Assembly: GCF_020831365.1 (NCBI RefSeq)
Contig: NZ_JAJHPV010000013.1
Location: forward strand, 372,001 to 436,000
Length of the DNA: 64,000 nt
Direction of reading: 5' to 3'
Source: Massilia agrisoli
GTDB taxonomy: Bacteria > Pseudomonadota > Gammaproteobacteria > Burkholderiales > Burkholderiaceae_D
Part shown: one piece after another, positions 60,149 to 64,000 of the stretch
Layout of the letters: each line of letters opens with the position of its first letter
How positions within the stretch are numbered: the stretch's first letter is position 1
The notes under the pieces: model-generated
The model's database searches: none
What the model was told of the DNA's origin: nothing
The model's input: only the letters and a program-made list of their open reading frames with translations
Translations under genes and position numbers: made by a program

Positions 60149-60420
60149 TCGGCCATCTCACCATCGTCCTGATCGAGAACGTACCGGTCATGAAGCTGCA
60201 TGGCGCCGGCGACGATGCTGTGCAAAAGCCGCTGCTGCCGCTCATGTGGCGGGCGAAGGTCGTCATGATCCGCGGCGACAAGATGCTGTTTCAGGGCTTT
60301 GAGCGGGTCGGCAATCAGGATGATCCGGACTCGCCGGTGGTGAAGCAGGAGTGGGCGGTTCAGGTCATGGCTGACCAGCCGGCCGAGCTGGCGCGGTCCT
60401 CGCACCGTCCACCGTCATAA
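60070..60420 (+). CDS. Right-end phage protein (116 aa)
   Basis: A 116-aa protein (MYSTVKRLRRRGERIGDREI; VPVMKLHGAGDDAVQKPLLP; WRAKVVMIRGDKMLFQGFER) with alternating strands and a coherent fold pattern. It is the last gene that looks viral. Function unknown. Confidence 0.6.
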   Translation: MYSTVKRLRRRGERIGDREIGADSGIVGHLTIVLIENVPVMKLHGAGDDAVQKPLLPLMWRAKVVMIRGDKMLFQGFERVGNQDDPDSPVVKQEWAVQVMADQPAELARSSHRPPS

Positions 60421-60589
60421 ATTGGCGGCGCCGCAGACCGCCTGGGCGGTTCAGAACCCGCAGGGCAATGTGAATCGGAATGCGGAACTCCGCCAGCGCA
60501 CGCGCGGCGGCGGCATGGCCGTGCGACGCTCGGAAGTTCAAGGACAGGTCGATTAGGAGAGCCGTTTGGCGATCGCGTCGGTAGGTCAT
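60365..60589 (-). pseudogene. Small conserved-looking gene, probably 5'-degraded
   Basis: The 74-aa frame (MTYRRDRQTALLIDLSLNFR, SHGHAAAARALAEFRIPIHI, ALRVLNRP) looks like a real bacterial protein: such short His/Ala proteins ending in RVLxRP are widespread in betaproteobacteria, by my recollection. Protein-like sequence continues upstream in the same frame to a TAG at 60695-60697 (RDVFTSDHSFAKCQHLLNSG) but without any start codon, so the gene seems truncated or decayed. Its 3' end overlaps the last phage gene, which places it right at the possible prophage edge. Confidence 0.4.
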
Positions 60590-60743
60590 CAGCAGATGAT
60601 GCCGGCCACTGTTGAGCAGGTGCTGACATTTCGCAAAGGAATGGTCGCTTGTGAAGACATCGCGTAATCCGGTAGCGATGTCGCACTGCGCGACCTAAAA
60701 TTATCCTACCGTGACCACTCCACCAAGGTTGGAGGATACATCC

Positions 60744-61037
60744 ATGGATAACGCAAATTCACCAGCGCGTGCGATGCGACAGGTCGCCGGGCAGCTCCTA
60801 TATAGCGGTTACGAGTATGACGAGGATCTAATTCTGGATCTGTACGGCGCCGTCGACGAAGATGGTTGTCACGTGGAATCCGTCGCGATCGCTGGCACCA
60901 CCGTCGACATTGCCCAGCTTTTCCACGGCCGGCAGATGGAACATATGGGAATGTGGCTTGCCTTGAAGGACGGCAACTCAACTCAACGGGAGTGGGCCGA
61001 TCGGCACAAACACCATGCGGCGGCATACACCAGTTAA
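60744..61037 (+). CDS. Uncharacterised 97-aa protein
   Basis: A 97-aa acidic protein (ARAMRQVAGQLLYSGYEYDEDLILDLYGAVDEDGCHVESVAIAGTTVDIAQLFHG) with a GGAGG ribosome site 8 nt before ATG 60744. No family recognised. It is the first gene right of the clear phage genes and runs convergent to the DUF2971 gene. Confidence 0.6.
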   Translation: MDNANSPARAMRQVAGQLLYSGYEYDEDLILDLYGAVDEDGCHVESVAIAGTTVDIAQLFHGRQMEHMGMWLALKDGNSTQREWADRHKHHAAAYTS

Positions 61038-61105
61038 CGTTGGGAGACTCAGGCAAAATGCAGTGAAAGCGAATCGGTTATTGCAGAGTTCGTGCCGAAT
61101 TGAGG

Positions 61106-61960
61106 CTAAATTTTATTTCTCCGGATCTTTTCGGACCATAGACGTCGATCTAATTTGTAACTGTGCGAAGGTGGCTGGACCCAGTAGACAGGGACATCAA
61201 TGCCCGCATCAAGGCAAGCCTTAATTACAGTTGGAGCGTGGTCCTGGGCGCGACTGCCCAAGGTAATGCTCGCGATGGCCGCATTGTCAAAGGTGTAGAT
61301 TCCTGCTCCCCTCTGGTCGCAAAGTTCGTTAAGATCCTCTTCAGACAGACCTACTGCTGTTTGGCGAAGAGCTGCCGCTTCCCCAGGTAACATGAATCGC
61401 TTCAAAATCCGCCACTCGCGTTCGTACTCCCAGCACTTGGCCTTCGTGAATAGGGATTTCACGAAAACGACGGGTATTTCGTCTTGCGGGCGCTTGATTA
61501 GCGGGTATTCCTCCGTGTACGTGACAGGCATTGCTCCTCGGAACACTCCGCTGTTAGTGTGAAACCCGATGCATATACCCTTGTGCTGCGCGCCGTAGTG
61601 CGACCACATGAGCATGTCGTCCCAGTTCTCAGTCAGTGACAATATGCCGACACGGTCTAACATCTCGGCCACCTCGTCCTGAGCTCCCGGTCGGTCCGGC
61701 TTCGCCATTCGTCGATGCGCCTGTTTTGCGTTCGCGAGTCGCAGCGCGGGCGGCCAATGTGGTAGGCGCCGCTGAAAGCTGTCCAGCAGCCATTTGAGCC
61801 CAGCGTCCGAAGTGTCAATAACCGTTACAGATCGAGAGTCGTAAGGGTCATTGAACGTCGTGCGACTGGAAAACAGGAGCGACTCACCTTTGATCAGGTC
61901 CGCCAGCCAAGATTCAACCGGATAGTACTTGTACAAGATTGGGGGTGGTGGCACGTACAT
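61106..61960 (-). CDS. DUF2971 domain protein
   Basis: A 284-aa protein with the DUF2971 hallmarks: LYKYYPVESWLADLIKGESLLFSSRTTFNDPYD, ILSLTENWDDMLMWSHYGAQHKGICIGF and CWEYEREWRIL. ATG 61960 has GAGGGG 5 nt upstream. DUF2971 proteins are frequent in mobile islands and some are listed near defence genes, but their biochemical role is unknown. Codon use and lower GC than the neighbours suggest transfer. Confidence 0.85.
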   Translation of the reverse strand: MYVPPPPILYKYYPVESWLADLIKGESLLFSSRTTFNDPYDSRSVTVIDTSDAGLKWLLDSFQRRLPHWPPALRLANAKQAHRRMAKPDRPGAQDEVAEMLDRVGILSLTENWDDMLMWSHYGAQHKGICIGFHTNSGVFRGAMPVTYTEEYPLIKRPQDEIPVVFVKSLFTKAKCWEYEREWRILKRFMLPGEAAALRQTAVGLSEEDLNELCDQRGAGIYTFDNAAIASITLGSRAQDHAPTVIKACLDAGIDVPVYWVQPPSHSYKLDRRLWSEKIRRNKI

Positions 61961-62139
61961 TGTTGCCCCTCGAAGAGTTTTTGGGCGGTGGGGAAGCAGG
62001 AGTGCGGCCGTTGGAGGATATGTCCGATACGCGGTCGGGGCTGGCACGGGCTTGATCGGATGCCCCCCTATTTTCTACCGCTGTGTTGGGTTGACGGCTG
62101 GGGGTGGGCCGCCGACAACGGGAATCAGAATCCCGGTCG

Positions 62140-62532
62140 CTACGCCGCCTTTTGCGCGGCGGGCGAGGGTACGGCCATGCCCTTTGTAACCCATGCCATA
62201 CACTTTTTCACTTCAGCGATTGTGATTGGCACCGCTAAGTCGTAGTCAGCCTTAATGCGAAGCGCGTGTGCGATCTGCTGCTGCGTTCCGAGGATGCGCG
62301 ACTGGTACTGAAGCGTGCTATCCGTAACGGTTGGGTTTGTCAGTTTCTGGGTCAATTGGTTGTGACATCCCGTGCCCTTTCGAAGAAGGTTTCCCTCGGA
62401 AGACAGCGCATCGTTGAACTCGCATGCATAGGAAAACAACGCGTAATAGCTGCGCGAGATCTTGGTGCGCCGCTCCGCCTCAGTGGACTCTGGCAATTGT
62501 TGCGCGTGGCGCCACAGCTCGTCTGGTGTCAT
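62140..62532 (-). CDS. HEPN-like small protein of a two-gene cassette
   Basis: A 130-aa helical protein with a HEPN-like layout: AERRTKISRSYYALFSYACEFNDAL (first helix pair with the RxYYAxF-type motif), HNQLTQKLTNP, and ALRIKADYDLAVPITIAEVKKCM (the RxxADY segment). The RNase motif R-x4-H is not intact, so it may be inactive or act as a binding partner. ATG 62532 overlaps the stop of the upstream gene by one base (TGATG). HEPN proteins often serve as toxins or defence effectors. Confidence 0.6.
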   Translation of the reverse strand: MTPDELWRHAQQLPESTEAERRTKISRSYYALFSYACEFNDALSSEGNLLRKGTGCHNQLTQKLTNPTVTDSTLQYQSRILGTQQQIAHALRIKADYDLAVPITIAEVKKCMAWVTKGMAVPSPAAQKAA

Positions 62533-63302
62533 CAATGCCTAGCCCCTTCAAACTCGAAAACTAACGATGGGGGAATCTTCTTGCCGGATTGTGCAAGCCG
62601 ATCAGCATATTCCAAGGTGAGCTCGATGGACGTGTCGAGGTCGACATCGACTTGGTAGCACAGCTTGACATAGCTCGGGCTTCCATCAGCGGGCTGGAGG
62701 ACCGTTTCGACTTGGATGTCGTCAACGAAGACGAGTCGATGCTCTCTCATGATTGCGCCTGCGATATCTAATGCCGCAGCGTAGTCCTCATCAGTATCAC
62801 CCCATTCGTCCATTATTGCCGTGGCGGGACGAAGTGAAACTGGTTCAGTGGGTCCATTTAGAAGATTCATCTTAGCGGCCTGGTCGAACAGTGATGTCAG
62901 AGTATGGAACGCGCCGTTACACGGCGGCTTGAGCATAAGCAATGTCGGAAGCCCAAACTGCGGTGGACGGAGCATGCTTATAAACGGTATCGCTTCAGAA
63001 AAGTATCCAAGGTTCAAGAGCATCGTAAGGCGAGCCAATTCCACATGGTCTTTGTCCGCGTGAAGGCGCTGTGCGTTATCGAGATAATATTCGCACCGCT
63101 CCCGATCGCCAGCCATTGTGTAGAGCAACACCAAGAGGAGTGACCGCGATACCGCGTCCACTTTGCCAAGCGTGTCGAGTTCGTCACTAAACCGGACAAA
63201 CGCACCGCTAGATGTTGATAAGTAATGCGACGAGCTTACTAACGCGCTTACTAACTTTACGTGCAGATCGTTAGCGATGGTTGCCGGCTGGATTGTGTAC
63301 AT
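62532..63302 (-). CDS. Helical-repeat protein paired with the HEPN-like gene
   Basis: A 256-aa protein. Residues ~45-115 look like TPR-type helices (GDRERCEYYLDNAQRLHADKDHVELARLTMLLNLGYFSEAIPFI); residues ~165-250 form an alpha/beta region (LVFVDDIQVETVLQPADGSPSYVKLCYQVDVDLDTSIELTLEYADRL). No family recognised. No ribosome site is seen before the ATG. Translational coupling with the HEPN-like gene implies joint function. Confidence 0.6.
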   Translation of the reverse strand: MYTIQPATIANDLHVKLVSALVSSSHYLSTSSGAFVRFSDELDTLGKVDAVSRSLLLVLLYTMAGDRERCEYYLDNAQRLHADKDHVELARLTMLLNLGYFSEAIPFISMLRPPQFGLPTLLMLKPPCNGAFHTLTSLFDQAAKMNLLNGPTEPVSLRPATAIMDEWGDTDEDYAAALDIAGAIMREHRLVFVDDIQVETVLQPADGSPSYVKLCYQVDVDLDTSIELTLEYADRLAQSGKKIPPSLVFEFEGARH

Positions 63303-63640
63303 GAAGTTGTAATATTGTTAAGTCGAACGACCTGTTGACATGATACATGAAAGCCATTTGACCAATACTGGTGATTACAACAGTGGTCAGTGCAGGTTTA
63401 TGCGTAACTTTTCGCCAAAGATGGAATTCATCATAGGAGAATACGCCGATGCATCATTGGCGTATGTTTTTCAGTCGGGCCGTTCTTGGCTGCGGCAGCG
63501 TTGATTTCGGAGGGGACAGTCGTCATTTCTTCTTCGTTGTGAGGCGGACAAGGCGCGGCGCAATGTCAAGACCGCCATTTTACCGCTTTCGACGACAATG
63601 AATCCGCGAAAAGGCCACGTTTGAGGAAGTTTCCGGCTGG
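63303..63640. other. Gene-free interval
   Basis: 338 bp of lower-GC DNA between the cassette and the DUF29 gene. It holds one terminator-like hairpin (63440-63471). Short frames of 50-54 codons exist on the plus strand but have no convincing features. Confidence 0.5.
63440..63471 (+). terminator. Orphan terminator-like hairpin
   Basis: ATACGCC (63441-63447) pairs with GGCGTAT (63459-63465), followed by GTTTTT. No plus-strand gene ends nearby, so it could be the remnant of a lost gene or an element end. Confidence 0.4.
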
Positions 63641-64000
63641 TCAGGGGATAAATTTCAAATCAAGTAGTTCGTCGCGGGTGTACGGATTAGCTGGGGGGAA
63701 TGAACTCTCGTCCAGCCCGGTTTCAAGAGATGCTCGCGTAACGGCGGACGGGTAAGCTTTATCAGCATAGCTCATCACATGAGCGGCAAGACTTGGGCTA
63801 TCTTCCAACTGAAGCCCTATTTGCGACCGCTGTTCGCTCAGCGTGGCTATCCAGGTCGAGGACTTGCGCTGCGGCTGGTGCTGGCACTTCAGCAAGTGAA
63901 TCAGAAGGACGATGAGACGGCTGCGCAATCCCCTCCGTTGACTGCCGGCCATTTCTTGTAACTCCACGATCAAGTGTTCCCGGTCGAGCTCATCGCGACG
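63641..64000 (-). CDS. DUF29 protein, 5' part outside the window
   Basis: The frame is open to the right edge. The visible 119 residues match the DUF29 plan: DELDREHLIVELQEMAGSQRRGLRSRLIVLLIHLLKCQHQP, then EDSPSLAAH, and the end FPPANPYTRDELLDLKFIP. DUF29 proteins are widespread and uncharacterised. An internal TTG at 63973 is not the real start because the similarity extends beyond it. This may mark the return to chromosome or another island gene. Confidence 0.85.
   Translation of the reverse strand, partial: RRDELDREHLIVELQEMAGSQRRGLRSRLIVLLIHLLKCQHQPQRKSSTWIATLSEQRSQIGLQLEDSPSLAAHVMSYADKAYPSAVTRASLETGLDESSFPPANPYTRDELLDLKFIP

Larger units (their letters stand above)
23202..60420. mobile_element. 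Lambda-like prophage (boundaries approximate)
   Basis: Integrase, excisionase-like AlpA protein, cI/cro immunity region, primase-helicase, both terminase subunits, portal, protease-capsid, tail and lysis genes are all present and unbroken, so this is apparently a complete temperate siphophage genome of at least 37 kb. The left edge lies between the mutS start and the integrase. The last gene that looks viral ends at 60420; the accessory genes up to 63302 may be right-end cargo or flanking island. No long direct repeat marking attL/attR was found by eye. Confidence 0.92.

Noticed and set aside
63348-63512. Small plus-strand frames of 50-54 codons near the orphan hairpin
   Set aside because: No consistent ribosome site, the frames run through a hairpin with a T-run, and the products show no recognisable pattern.

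Overview
The window is about 64 kb of GC-rich DNA from a betaproteobacterium. I favour Oxalobacteraceae (Massilia/Duganella-like). The reasons are protein sequence style, the dapA-bamC and yciV-yciO type neighbourhoods, GC-rich codon use and two copies of a dispersed palindromic intergenic repeat. The genus is an inference.

Bases 1-23,200 are ordinary chromosome: the end of an RcnB-like gene, a Nudix hydrolase, a TonB/Sel1 periplasmic protein, an ECF41 (SigJ-type) sigma operon with its recognisable promoter, a GST, a gamma-CA / Hsp33 / thioesterase operon, a rightward housekeeping run (alpha/beta hydrolase, RNase AM-like PHP protein, htpX, yciO, M50 protease, trpS, methyltransferase, dapA, bamC), a possible decayed insertion element with four 23-bp tandem repeats, an Ala-rich lipoprotein, a ribosomal oxygenase, slyD, an MgtC-family membrane protein, a secreted protein and mutS.

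From about 23.2 kb to at least 60.4 kb there is an apparently intact lambda-like (siphovirus-type) prophage beside the 5' end of mutS. Its left part holds a P4-type integrase, an AlpA-like regulator and three membrane-protein cargo genes. A leftward early operon (30,659 to 27,539) follows. The immunity region (30.7-33.1 kb) has lambda logic: cI, then a 93-aa ORF and a lipoprotein in the place lambda keeps rexAB, then a terminator, then a left operator/promoter. Five copies of one operator motif are laid out in steps of exactly 24 bp, three between cI and cro and two in front of the leftward operon. Rightward come cro, a YmfL-like regulator, a primase-helicase and a large inverted repeat that may be the replication origin.

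The late genes run from 36.7 to 60.4 kb: a gpZ-like protein, both terminase subunits, a Mor-family activator, gpW, portal, a block of accessory virion genes (one made of 22-residue repeats), a fused protease-capsid, cement and connector proteins, tail tube, a G/T chaperone pair with an A AAA AAC frameshift site, a 1420-aa tape measure, tail proteins, holin, GH19 endolysin and nested Rz/Rz1 spanins. A 29-bp dyad element occurs about 24 bp in front of both gpW and the protease-capsid gene.

The right edge (60.4-64 kb) is accessory: a decayed small gene, a 97-aa unknown, a DUF2971 gene, and a tightly coupled two-gene cassette (a helical 256-aa protein plus a HEPN-like 130-aa protein) that is the best candidate here for an undescribed toxin-antitoxin or anti-phage module. 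A DUF29 gene runs off the end. I could not prove either attachment site, so the exact prophage boundary on the right is open.
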